From Nannocystis punicea (GTDB lineage Bacteria > Myxococcota_A > Polyangia > Nannocystales > Nannocystaceae), in assembly GCF_026965555.1 (NCBI RefSeq), contig NZ_CP114040.1, positions 3,596,001 to 3,660,000 on the forward strand: DNA of 64,000 nt, written 5' to 3'. Each line of letters starts with the position of its first letter. Position 1 is the stretch's first letter. Of the stretch, positions 16,445-24,668 are shown piece by piece. Made by a program: the position numbers and the translations under genes. The notes below the pieces were generated by a model, which was given only the letters and a program-made list of their open reading frames with translations, had not been told where the DNA came from and made no database searches.

Positions 16445-17971
16445 CTAGGCGCCCCCGCGGCCGCGGACCTGGAGGTTGTAGCGCCGCACCAGGCGGGTGA
16501 GGACGTGCCGGCTCGACAGGCCGAGCTCGCGCCAGACCGGCTCCTGGCGGCCCTCGTGGCGGTCGAGGCAGCGCTGGATGACGTCCGGCGGGATCGTCAG
16601 CGGATCGAGCTCGGCCCGCGCCGGCGGGGCGGTGTCGAACAGCCTGTCCCCAGGGACAGGTGAAACGGCGACGGACGGAGGTGTCGGAGAGGACATGTCC
16701 TCGGGGACATGGGGCGCCTCGCCGGGGTGGGGCGCGACGTCGACGGTGTCGCCGGTCGAGGCGGCCATGGCCTGCCACAGCAGCGACTCGAGCTCGCGCA
16801 CGTGGGTGGTGAAGGGGTGCGAGGCGAGCTGCTCGATCAGGCGCCACGACACGCGGGGCGGCCGCGCGGGGTCGCCGTCGGGGAAGAACCGGCGCGCCAG
16901 CAGCGGGTCGGCCCGGGCCAGGCGCCGCAGGATGTGGCGGGCGATCAGGGGGATGTCGGCGCGCTGCTCGCCGAGGCCGGCGAGCTCGAGGCGCAGGGGC
17001 AGGCGGGCCAGGACGTCGTCCTTGAGCGCCTGCGGCGGGCGGTTGGTGGCGGCGATCAGGCGGAAGTCGGCGCGGCGGGCCGCGGCCTCGCCGAGGCGCG
17101 AGTACTCGCCGCCGTCGAGGACGCGCAGCAGGTGGGCCTGCAGCGGCTGCGGCAGCTCGGCGAACTCGTCGAGGAAGAGGGTGCCGCCGTCGGCCTCGCC
17201 GACGAGGCCGGGGCGCTCGGCGGTGCCGGTGTTGGGGAAGTTCCTGGCGTTGCCGAACAGCTCGGCGTCGATGAGGGTCTCGGGAAAAGTGGCGGCGTTG
17301 CGGGCGACGAGGGCCCGCCGGCCGCGCGCGGACTGGCGGTGGATCGCCTGCGCGACGAGCTCCTTGCCGGTGCCGCTGGGGCCGCGCACGAGCACGTGGG
17401 CGTTGCGGCCGGCGACGAAGGCGACCCGCGCGCGCAGGGCCCAGGTCAGCGGATCCTCGCCGACGATGCCGTCGTCGTCGGCGTCGCCGAACGGATGCAA
17501 GACGAGCGGCGGATCGGGCGGCGGCGAGGCGGCCGGTCGTTGCACGCACATGAACACGGCCACGCGCGCGAGGACCACGACGTCGCCGGGCGCGAGGGTG
17601 ACCCGCTGGACCTCGCGCCCGCGCAGCAGCAGCGGCGAGCGGCCGCGGTTGTCGAGGTGCAGCACGCCCTGCCCGAGCTCGACCGCGAGCTGGGTGCGAG
17701 ACAGCCGTGGCGATCGCAACGGTCCGGTCAGGGTGACGAGGCCCGGTCGCTGGCGGGCCCACTCGAGCCGCGGCGCAGGATCGTCGGCGCTGGCCTCGGC
17801 GCGGCCGAGCAAATAGGCGGCGCCGGGCTGCACGTCGGGCGCGAGCGCGACCTCGCCGACCCGCTCGGGCTCGTCGGCCGACCAGAGCACGACGAGCCCC
17901 AGACGAGTCCCGACCGGCGCCGCGCCGCGCCGCAGCTGGACGCTCGCCTCGAACGTCTCGGTGACCTCCAC
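16445..17971 (-). CDS. FHA-AAA-Fis protein, sigma-54-activator-like without GAFTGA
   Basis: This is a 508-residue protein with GTG start at 17971. Order: an FHA-like domain (about 55-140, LLGRAEAS ... LDNRGRSPLLLRGRE), an AAA+ domain with Walker A GPSGTGKE (197-204) and Walker B TLFLDE (264-269), and a C-terminal Fis-type HTH (about 465-505). The loop that should contain GAFTGA for contact with sigma-54 reads NFPNTG (244-249), so it probably does not activate sigma-54 in the usual way. FHA domains bind phosphothreonine, matching the kinase gene two bases downstream. The linker before the HTH contains two in-frame palindrome copies (PEDMSSPT and SPVPGDRLF). Confidence 0.85.
   Translation of the reverse strand: MEVTETFEASVQLRRGAAPVGTRLGLVVLWSADEPERVGEVALAPDVQPGAAYLLGRAEASADDPAPRLEWARQRPGLVTLTGPLRSPRLSRTQLAVELGQGVLHLDNRGRSPLLLRGREVQRVTLAPGDVVVLARVAVFMCVQRPAASPPPDPPLVLHPFGDADDDGIVGEDPLTWALRARVAFVAGRNAHVLVRGPSGTGKELVAQAIHRQSARGRRALVARNAATFPETLIDAELFGNARNFPNTGTAERPGLVGEADGGTLFLDEFAELPQPLQAHLLRVLDGGEYSRLGEAAARRADFRLIAATNRPPQALKDDVLARLPLRLELAGLGEQRADIPLIARHILRRLARADPLLARRFFPDGDPARPPRVSWRLIEQLASHPFTTHVRELESLLWQAMAASTGDTVDVAPHPGEAPHVPEDMSSPTPPSVAVSPVPGDRLFDTAPPARAELDPLTIPPDVIQRCLDRHEGRQEPVWRELGLSSRHVLTRLVRRYNLQVRGRGGA
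16643..16711. repeat. two palindromes inside the FHA-AAA gene
   Basis: CCTGTCCCCAGGGACAGG (16643-16660) and GGACATGTCCTCGGGGACAT (from 16691) lie in frame in the linker between AAA and HTH domains. Confidence 0.7.
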
Positions 17972-18078
17972 GGCGCCGCATGGTACACGCCCGACGGTGG
18001 CTCGATAAGCCGTCGACCGTTGTTCCCGGGCGTGCGCCCGGTCGCCCGGCGGACCGGAAGCTGGCACCATGCTCCGCG

Positions 18079-19722
18079 ATGAGACGGATCCGGTCGAGCG
18101 TGGCGATCGCTGCGGACAGCTGGACGGCCGGCGTCGCGCTGGCGCTGGTGTGCGCCGGGTTGCCGTCGCCGGTCCGCGCCGCCCAGCCGGTGTCCGATGC
18201 CGGGCCCGCCCTGCCGGTCGCGGTCGCGCAGGTGGAGGTCGACGTCGATCGTCCGCCGCCGGAGCTCGCCGCCCCGCCGGTCGCGGCGGTGAGCCACGCG
18301 CAGCTGCTGAGCGCGAGCGGGCGGTTCGCCGAGGCGGCGCAGATCTACGAGGCGCAGTGGCAGACGACCGCCGATCCGCGGTTCCTCTATCACGCGGCGA
18401 TCGCCCGCTCGCGCGCGGGGCATCACGCGATCGCCTTGCGCCTGCTCGACGAGTGCCTGCGAGCGACGAGCGCGATGCCCGAATCGGTGCGCCGTCACCT
18501 CGAGGATGCTCGCCAGCGCGAGATCGAGGCGACTGTGCACGTGCAGGTCCTCCTGGTCGAGGCGGGGCCGAACGGGCCGCAGGCCGTCCCCGAGGGGCTG
18601 GCCGCCGCCGCCAGGATCTCGCTGCGGCAGCTCGGGCCGGCCGGTGAACCTGTCCCCGGGAACAGCTTCGAGCTGAGCGGCCGTCCGCTCGCCGGCGTCC
18701 ACCTCGACCGCGGATCGTGGCGGGTCGACGTCGCCGCGCCCGATTTCATGCCGGCGACGGCCGTCGTCGAGGCGTCGCAGTCGTGGTCGTTGCAGCTGCA
18801 GCGACGCAAGGTGGTGGTCGACCTGCGGTTCGCGCCGGAGCGGGCGCTCCGCGGCGCGCAGCTCAGGCTGCAGGCGATCGACAACCCCGCGCGGACCGTG
18901 ATCGAGCGGCCGCTCGCGGGCCCGTCGGCGACGGTCTCGCTGACGCCGGGGATGTGGCAGCTGCAGGTCCGCGCGCGCCGGCACGGCGCCGACGAGTATC
19001 TGACCGTTCGGCCAGGTCAACCGCCGATCGACGTCACCCTGAGCCGGCGCAAGCCGGTCGACGACCAGCAGCTGAAGCGCGACAACAAGCTGCTGTTCGG
19101 CCTGTTCGGCGGGTTCGCGGCGACCTACTTCACCGGCATCGGCCTGATGCTCGCCGGGAACAGCCGCGAGAAGCGGGCGGAGCGGCGCGACGCGGCGGTC
19201 CGCGACGAGGCGGGCGTCGACCCGGCGACGTCCGCCGAGATCAGTCCGGCCCAGGCGGCGGCGATCGAGTCGGCCTACCCGGCGGCGCAGCTGCACCGCG
19301 ACCTCGAGCTCGCCGGCAAGCTGCACACGGCCGGCGGCGTGATCGCGGGCGCGAGTCTGGGCTCGGTGGCCACGCTGGTGACGCTCGCAGTGAAGGCCAA
19401 GCGGCGCGCTCTGGTGATCGAGCTCGGGGTCGGCGGGATGCTGGCGGCCGGCGCCGGCGGCTGGCTGGGCTTCGCCATGGGCGAGCGAGAGCGGCTGCTC
19501 GACGACCCGAACCAGCGCGTGGCGGCGGCCCGGCTCGAGCGCACCGACGGCTCGCGGATCGCCGCGGCGCTGCTCACCGGCGTGGGCGCGGGCCTGGTGC
19601 TGTTCTCCGGGATCGCGCTCATCCACGACGCCGTCGACCGCCGCAAGCGTGCGCGCGCGTTCGCGTCCGCGCCGTGGGCCGCGCCGGGCCTGGCCGGCTG
19701 GTCGGTCGCCGGCAGATTCTGA
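18079..19722 (+). CDS. secreted or membrane protein of unknown function
   Basis: This is a 547-residue protein with start ATG at 18079, giving a signal peptide (TAGVALALVCAGLPSPVRA). The N-terminal region (about 70-150) is TPR-like (LLSASGRFAEAAQIYEAQW, LLDECLRAT). A middle beta-rich region resembles PEGA-type modules, followed by up to four membrane-spanning segments (LLFGLFGGFAATYFTGIGLML, VIAGASLGSVATLVTLAV, GGMLAAGAGGWLGFAM, AALLTGVGAGLVLFSGIAL). This layout (periplasmic TPR plus PEGA plus TM helices) is frequent in myxobacterial proteins of unknown role. It is divergent from the FHA-AAA gene. A palindrome copy lies in frame at 18650-18665. Confidence 0.75.
   Translation: MRRIRSSVAIAADSWTAGVALALVCAGLPSPVRAAQPVSDAGPALPVAVAQVEVDVDRPPPELAAPPVAAVSHAQLLSASGRFAEAAQIYEAQWQTTADPRFLYHAAIARSRAGHHAIALRLLDECLRATSAMPESVRRHLEDARQREIEATVHVQVLLVEAGPNGPQAVPEGLAAAARISLRQLGPAGEPVPGNSFELSGRPLAGVHLDRGSWRVDVAAPDFMPATAVVEASQSWSLQLQRRKVVVDLRFAPERALRGAQLRLQAIDNPARTVIERPLAGPSATVSLTPGMWQLQVRARRHGADEYLTVRPGQPPIDVTLSRRKPVDDQQLKRDNKLLFGLFGGFAATYFTGIGLMLAGNSREKRAERRDAAVRDEAGVDPATSAEISPAQAAAIESAYPAAQLHRDLELAGKLHTAGGVIAGASLGSVATLVTLAVKAKRRALVIELGVGGMLAAGAGGWLGFAMGERERLLDDPNQRVAAARLERTDGSRIAAALLTGVGAGLVLFSGIALIHDAVDRRKRARAFASAPWAAPGLAGWSVAGRF
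18650..18665. repeat. palindrome element inside a gene
   Basis: CTGTCCCCGGGAACAG is a 16-bp palindrome with one mismatched pair, in frame, read as PVPGNS. Confidence 0.5.
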
Positions 19723-20023
19723 GGCGGTCGCCGAGCGCTCGCCTCGATTTGCGCTGCGGTCGGCGGGTGAACTCGGCTTCGCGAGGGCCCGCGCCGGACT
19801 GTTGTCCGCGCCAGGTCGCCCCGCAATCCTTCGCGAGTCTCCGCGCGCGCGGCTTGCATGTGCAGCGAGCGCCGGGCCGAAGATGTCTCAAAAGACATGT
19901 TTCTGCGCTGCGGGCGTCGCGGCTCCGTGAGCTGGCTCGCGCCTGCACCCGCGGAGCGCGGGTAGCGAGCAGGCGGCTGCGCAGTGGCGAGCCGCGGGAG
20001 ACCTCTGGCATCCTCCGCGCCGC
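19723..20023. other. intergenic region upstream of aminotransferase
   Basis: The gap contains a palindrome-family hairpin (19881-19902) and otherwise GC-rich sequence with no gene visible. The promoter for the aminotransferase-RND operon presumably lies here. Confidence 0.4.
19881..19902. repeat. dispersed palindrome hairpin
   Basis: ATGTCT-CAAA-AGACAT forms a perfect 6-bp stem with a 4-base loop, extended by a further GT on the 3' side. Confidence 0.65.
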
Positions 20024-20932
20024 ATGATCACCTACTTCGATGGCAAGTTCGTCGACGACGCCGAGGCGGTCATCAGCGTGCGCTCGCGCGCGCTGAATTA
20101 TGGTCTCGGCTGTTTCGGGGGGATCCGCGGCTACCTCGCCGCCGACGGGCGGCAGATCAACCTGTTCCGCGTCGGTGATCACATCACCCGCCTGATGCAC
20201 TCGGCGCGGGTGCTGCACATGCGACTGCCGGGCGATCACGCCGAGACCTGCGAGATCGTCGGCGAGCTGCTGCGCCGCAACGAGGTTCACCACGACGTCT
20301 ACGTGCGGCCGCTGGTGCTGAACGGCTCGACCAAGCTGGCGCCGGTGATGCGCGAGGAGGACAGCGTGCTGGCGATCTACTGCCTGCCGCTGCAGCGCTA
20401 CATGGAGAAGGACGCGATCGACGTGTGCGTGTCGTCGTGGCGGCGCGCGACCGACAACGCGATCCCGGCGCGGACCAAGGCGACCGGCCTGTACCTCAAC
20501 AGCGCCCTGGCCCGGCGCGAGGCCCACGACAACGGCTACGACGAGGCGATCTTCCTGACCGAGTACGGCAAGGTCTCGGAGGGCAGCGCCGAGCACGTGT
20601 TCATCATCCGCGACGGCGTGCTGTACACGCCGCCCAGCACCGAGGACAACCTCGACGGCATCACCCGCCGCTCGCTCATCGCCCTGGCGACCGAGGACCT
20701 CGGGCTCAAGGTCGTCGAGCGGGTGATCGGCCGGACCGAGCTGTACGTCGCCGACGAGCTGTTCCTGTGCGGCACGGGGGCGCAGATCCAGCCGGTGCGC
20801 TCGTGCGACCGGCGCACGATCGGCGACGGCGGGATCGGGCCCATCACAGCCCGCCTCACCGAGCACTTCAACAACGTGGTCCGCGGTCGCGTCGATGCGC
20901 GGCGCGGCTGGCTGACCCCCGTCTGGGCGTGA
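20024..20932 (+). CDS. ilvE: branched-chain amino acid aminotransferase
   Basis: This is a 302-residue class IV PLP-dependent aminotransferase that interconverts Val, Leu and Ile with their 2-oxo acids. Visible signatures: the N-terminal YFDGKFV, the PLP Lys in ARTKATGLYLNS (Lys152), EGSAEHVF near residue 185, and LFLCGTGAQIQPV in the C-terminal lobe. The length is typical. It is followed after 7 bases by the RND/MMPL exporter gene. The coupling suggests branched-chain oxo acids, which prime iso-fatty acid synthesis in myxobacteria, may relate to the exported lipid; this is inference. Confidence 0.9.
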   Translation: MITYFDGKFVDDAEAVISVRSRALNYGLGCFGGIRGYLAADGRQINLFRVGDHITRLMHSARVLHMRLPGDHAETCEIVGELLRRNEVHHDVYVRPLVLNGSTKLAPVMREEDSVLAIYCLPLQRYMEKDAIDVCVSSWRRATDNAIPARTKATGLYLNSALARREAHDNGYDEAIFLTEYGKVSEGSAEHVFIIRDGVLYTPPSTEDNLDGITRRSLIALATEDLGLKVVERVIGRTELYVADELFLCGTGAQIQPVRSCDRRTIGDGGIGPITARLTEHFNNVVRGRVDARRGWLTPVWA

Positions 20933-20939
20933 GCCGACG

Positions 20940-23654
20940 ATGCGCGATCACCCGTTCGTCCGCGCCCGCTGGATCGTCCTCGCGCTCGCCGTCGTCGTGG
21001 CGGCGCTGATCCTGCCCGGCTTTCGCAACATCCGCGAGGACAACGACGTGCTCGCGTTCCTGCCGCCCGACCACCCCGACGTGGTCGTGTTCCGCGAGGT
21101 CGCCAAGCGCTTCGGCGTGCTCGAGGTCGGCCTCGTCGGCCTGACCCGGCCCGACGGCGACCTGCTGGCCCCGGAGCGGGTCGACGAGGTGCGCGAGCTC
21201 GGCCGCGAGATCGCGCGCAAGGACGGCGTGCGCATGGTGCTGTCGTTCGCCGATCTGCCCGACCCGCGCGTCACCGACGACGGGCTCGAGATCGCCGAGC
21301 TGGTGCCCGAGGCGCTGCGCGACCCGGCGAAGATCCGCGAGAAGGTGCTCGGCTCGACCGACGCCGTCGGCACCATGATCTCCAAGGACGGTCGAGCGGC
21401 GGCCCTGATGGTGTTCTTGATGCACCACGAGGATCGGGCCGCGGCCGCCGACGCGCGCACGGCGACGATCCGGGAGATCCGCGAAGCGCTGGGCAGGGGC
21501 TGGAAGGGCGAGAGCCACCTCGGCGGCGCGCCCTTCATCGAAGACGTGGCGGCGACCGCCAGCCGCGCCGACCTCGACAAGCTGTCGCCGATCGTGATTG
21601 GCGTGCTCGTGCTGGTCTCGGCGGTGCTGCTCGGCAGCGTCGTCGCGGCCGGGATCAACCTCGTGCTCACCGGCCTGGGCGTCGGCCTGGTGCTCGGCGC
21701 CCACGGCGTGATCGGCGAGCCGCTGACGATCGTCAGCAGCTCGATGCCGGTGCTGATGGTCGCGCTCGGCGGCGCCTTCGGCGTGCACATGCTGGCCGGC
21801 TACCAGCGCCAGACCGGCACCAGCCGCGAGCGCGCCAGCGCGACCCTGCGCGAGCTGTGGCTGCCGGTGCTGCTCAGCGGCCTGACCACCGCGGTGTCGT
21901 TCTTCGCCCTGACGATGATGCCGCAGGTGCCGATGCAGCGGTTCGGCGTGACCGCGGGCATCGGCGTGCTGGTGCTGCTGGCGCTGGCGCTGGTGGTGCT
22001 GCCGGCGATCATGTCTGTCCTTCCGGACAGGTTAATGCCGCCGCGGACCGAGCGGTCGATGCCGCTGCGGATGCGCCCGCGCCTGTGGCTGCTGATGCTG
22101 CTGGCGCTGGTGGGCGCGGCGGTGTCGTCGACGCTGCGGGCCGACGCCGATCCGACCAAGGTGTTCTCGGAGGACAGCGAGCCGATGCGCTCGAACCGGT
22201 TCTTCGACGACCACTTCGGCGGCTCGACGTACTTGCAGGTCGCGGTCGAGGCGGCCCAGCGCGGCGACACGGATCGTAAGGCGCTGGCCGAGCCGACCGC
22301 GCTGCGGGAGATCCGCGACATCGCCGAGCAGGTGCGGGCGATCGAGGGCGTGGTCGACGTGCGCTCGATCGTCGAGCCGCACGCGCTGCTCAACGAGGCG
22401 CTCGGCGGCCGCCGCGGCGTGCCCGAGACCCCGGGGCGCGCGTCGCGGGTGTTCGCGCTGCTGCAGGGTCACCCCGCGGTCGCGCAGCTGGTCACCGACG
22501 ACACCGCGGGCGCGCTGATCCACATCAAGCTGGCGCCGATGTCGGGCGATCAGCAGGTGGTCGTCGCCGACGCGGTGCGGGCGCTGTTCGAGCGCCACGC
22601 GTCCGGCGGCTTCGTCATCGCGCCGACCACCGATGCGAAGGTTCGCGCGGTCCAGGTGCAGGAGGTCGGGCAGCGGCTGTCGCGGCTGCTCGGCCGGCCC
22701 GTCGACGCCGACAAGCTGTTGCAGGCCTCACCGGCCAGCGCGCCGTCGCCGGCGCTGCTGACCGCGCTGACGGAGGTCCGCGACCGCGCCCTCGACTCCG
22801 AGGACAGCCCGGTCGAGGGCGTGCCGCGCGAGGAGATCGACGCCATCGATCCGGCCAGCCTCGTCACCCCGCGCGGCGCCGAGCTCGAGGCGCTGCTGCG
22901 CGGCAAGCTGCCGACGCTGGCGGCCAAGGACCCCGAGGGCATCGGCTTCGTCGCCAAGCACCTCGGGCCGTGGGTCGACGACGCGCTGGTGCGCTTCCAG
23001 GTCGAGGCCCGCTGCGGCGCGCTCGACCTCCCGCTGCAGGCGCCGGCCGACGCGCCCGGCCCGACCTGCGCCTCGGTGAAGGGCGCGCTGTCCGAGCTCG
23101 ACGACGACGAGTGGCGCGTGGCCGACGGCGAGGGTCGCGGCCTGGCCTTCAGGACACGTCTCACGGGACAGCCCGTGATCGGCGCCGCGTTCGCGGAGAG
23201 CGTCACGCGCAGCCTGTTCACCTCTACGGGCGTGTCGCTGGTGGGCCTGGCGCTGACGCTGCTGCTGGCGCGGCAGATGCTCGCGCTGGTGCCGGCGGTG
23301 TGGTGCCTGTGCGTGACGATGGGGATCTTCGGCCTGCTCGGCATGCCGATCAGCGTCGGCACCAGCATGATCTCCTGCATCGCCGTCGGCGCCGGCGTCG
23401 ACTTTGCGATCCACCTCAACTTCCGCGCGCGCAACTACACGAGCGCCGACGCCGGGGCGCGAGCTGTCGACGACATCGGCGTGGTGACGCTGATCTCGGC
23501 GTTGCAGCTGGCGGCGGCGTTCCTCGTGCTGCTCGCGTCCGAGATGGCGCCGCTGCGGGACCTCGGCCTCGGCCTGGCGATCGCGCTGGTGGGCGCGGCC
23601 CTCGGCGCGTGTTGGTTCGCGCCGTGGCTGGCTCGCCCTGGGGTGCGCAAATAG
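20940..23654 (+). CDS. RND/MMPL-family exporter
   Basis: This is a 904-residue inner-membrane transporter of the MMPL/RND type. It has TM1 at the N-terminus, a periplasmic loop starting IREDNDVLAFLPPDHPD, a cluster of TM helices with GGAFGVHMLAGYQR (about 280), a second loop from about residue 395, and a second TM cluster with GAGVDFAIHLNFRARN near 820. The two halves are related, as in all RND pumps. Such single-gene MMPL exporters with a LolA-like protein and a barrel next to them are proposed to carry lipids. Palindrome copies lie in frame at 22015-22030 (LPDRLM) and 23151-23170 (FRTRLTGQ). Confidence 0.85.
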   Translation: MRDHPFVRARWIVLALAVVVAALILPGFRNIREDNDVLAFLPPDHPDVVVFREVAKRFGVLEVGLVGLTRPDGDLLAPERVDEVRELGREIARKDGVRMVLSFADLPDPRVTDDGLEIAELVPEALRDPAKIREKVLGSTDAVGTMISKDGRAAALMVFLMHHEDRAAAADARTATIREIREALGRGWKGESHLGGAPFIEDVAATASRADLDKLSPIVIGVLVLVSAVLLGSVVAAGINLVLTGLGVGLVLGAHGVIGEPLTIVSSSMPVLMVALGGAFGVHMLAGYQRQTGTSRERASATLRELWLPVLLSGLTTAVSFFALTMMPQVPMQRFGVTAGIGVLVLLALALVVLPAIMSVLPDRLMPPRTERSMPLRMRPRLWLLMLLALVGAAVSSTLRADADPTKVFSEDSEPMRSNRFFDDHFGGSTYLQVAVEAAQRGDTDRKALAEPTALREIRDIAEQVRAIEGVVDVRSIVEPHALLNEALGGRRGVPETPGRASRVFALLQGHPAVAQLVTDDTAGALIHIKLAPMSGDQQVVVADAVRALFERHASGGFVIAPTTDAKVRAVQVQEVGQRLSRLLGRPVDADKLLQASPASAPSPALLTALTEVRDRALDSEDSPVEGVPREEIDAIDPASLVTPRGAELEALLRGKLPTLAAKDPEGIGFVAKHLGPWVDDALVRFQVEARCGALDLPLQAPADAPGPTCASVKGALSELDDDEWRVADGEGRGLAFRTRLTGQPVIGAAFAESVTRSLFTSTGVSLVGLALTLLLARQMLALVPAVWCLCVTMGIFGLLGMPISVGTSMISCIAVGAGVDFAIHLNFRARNYTSADAGARAVDDIGVVTLISALQLAAAFLVLLASEMAPLRDLGLGLAIALVGAALGACWFAPWLARPGVRK
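22015..22030. repeat. palindrome element inside the RND gene
   Basis: CTGTCC-TTCC-GGACAG is a perfect 6-bp inverted repeat in frame, right after the first TM cluster. Confidence 0.6.
23151..23170. repeat. palindrome-like element inside the RND gene
   Basis: AGGACACGTCTCACGGGACA is a diverged copy, in frame, just before the second TM cluster. Confidence 0.4.
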
Positions 23655-23692
23655 GTGCGCAGCACGGACGCAGAGGCCGCGGAGTGACTCCT

Positions 23693-23706
23693 GTGATCCG
23701 GATCAC
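23693..23706. promoter_or_regulatory. 14-bp perfect palindrome, candidate operator
   Basis: GTGATCCGGATCAC lies in the 236-bp gap between the exporter stop and the LolA-like start, about 185 bp upstream of that start. It is unrelated to the dispersed palindrome family, so it may be a regulator site for the downstream two genes. Confidence 0.4.
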
Positions 23707-23890
23707 CGGACCGACGCGAAAAGCCATGCTCGCCGGCGGCGCCTTCCGTCCTTATCGCCCACAACTGGGTGTCATGGCGCGGCTTGGACAGAATAGTCGA
23801 CGAGACCGGTCGTCCAACGCGCCGCGTGCGGTCGCCCGGCGTGGCGGCGCGCGCCATCTGTCCCCCTGATACACTCCGGAGCTCGAAGCC

Positions 23891-24661
23891 ATGAAGTCAG
23901 TCACCTTCCTCCTCGCCTCGGCCCTCGTGTTGCCCGCGACCGTGATGGTCGCCCCGCAGGCAGTGAGCGCCGCCGAAGACGCGTTCAGCAAGGGTGCTGC
24001 GATTCTGAAGGTCGCCGACGAGCGCGCCGCGAAGTTCCCCGATCAGACCTATACGGCGTCGATGGAGATCTTCAAGAGCGGAAACCTCCGCCAGACCATG
24101 GTCTTCAAGATGTCGATGAAGGGGCTGGAGAAGCAGTTCATCAACTTCACCGCCCCTGGTGACGTCGCGGGCATGAAGATCCTCATGGAGGACCGCGACA
24201 CGATTTACATGTACAGCCCCGAGTTCCAGAAGGTGCGCCGCGTCGCGGCCCACATGCAGAACCAGGGCTTCCTCGGCAGCGAGTTCACGCCCGAGGACAT
24301 GGTGCTCGCCAAGCTCTCGCCGTCGTTCGACGCCGAGCTCATCGGCAAGACCGGCGACGAGACCAAGCTGGTGCTGAAGCCGAAGGCAGGCCAGAACACG
24401 TCCTTCAGCAAGCTCGAGATCTTCATCGACTCGAAGGTCGGCGGCGTCACCCGGATCCACTACTTCGACTCCGCCGGCAAGCACACCCGCACCCAGGTGC
24501 GCGAGGCGTGGACGCCGTTCGAGGGCACCCAGATCCCGACCAAGATCCGCATGAAGAACCTCAAGACGGGCGACGAGACCGTCATCAACCTGTCCGAGAT
24601 CGACGTGAAGACCCCTGTCTCCGACGATCTGTTCTCCCGCCGCACGCTGATGCGCGGGTGA
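23891..24661 (+). CDS. LolA-like outer-membrane lipoprotein-sorting-type protein
   Basis: This is a 256-residue exported protein with the signal peptide FLLASALVLPATVMVAPQAVSAA. The mature part follows the LolA-like (sorting protein) pattern: YTASMEIFKSGNLRQTMVFKM, MKILMEDRDTIYMYSPEFQKVRRV, and SKLEIFIDSKVGGVTRIHYFD. LolA-like folds carry acyl chains in a hydrophobic half-barrel. Located between an MMPL pump and a barrel, it probably ferries a lipid across the periplasm rather than acting as the housekeeping LolA. Confidence 0.85.
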   Translation: MKSVTFLLASALVLPATVMVAPQAVSAAEDAFSKGAAILKVADERAAKFPDQTYTASMEIFKSGNLRQTMVFKMSMKGLEKQFINFTAPGDVAGMKILMEDRDTIYMYSPEFQKVRRVAAHMQNQGFLGSEFTPEDMVLAKLSPSFDAELIGKTGDETKLVLKPKAGQNTSFSKLEIFIDSKVGGVTRIHYFDSAGKHTRTQVREAWTPFEGTQIPTKIRMKNLKTGDETVINLSEIDVKTPVSDDLFSRRTLMRG

Positions 24662-24668
24662 TCCTCGC

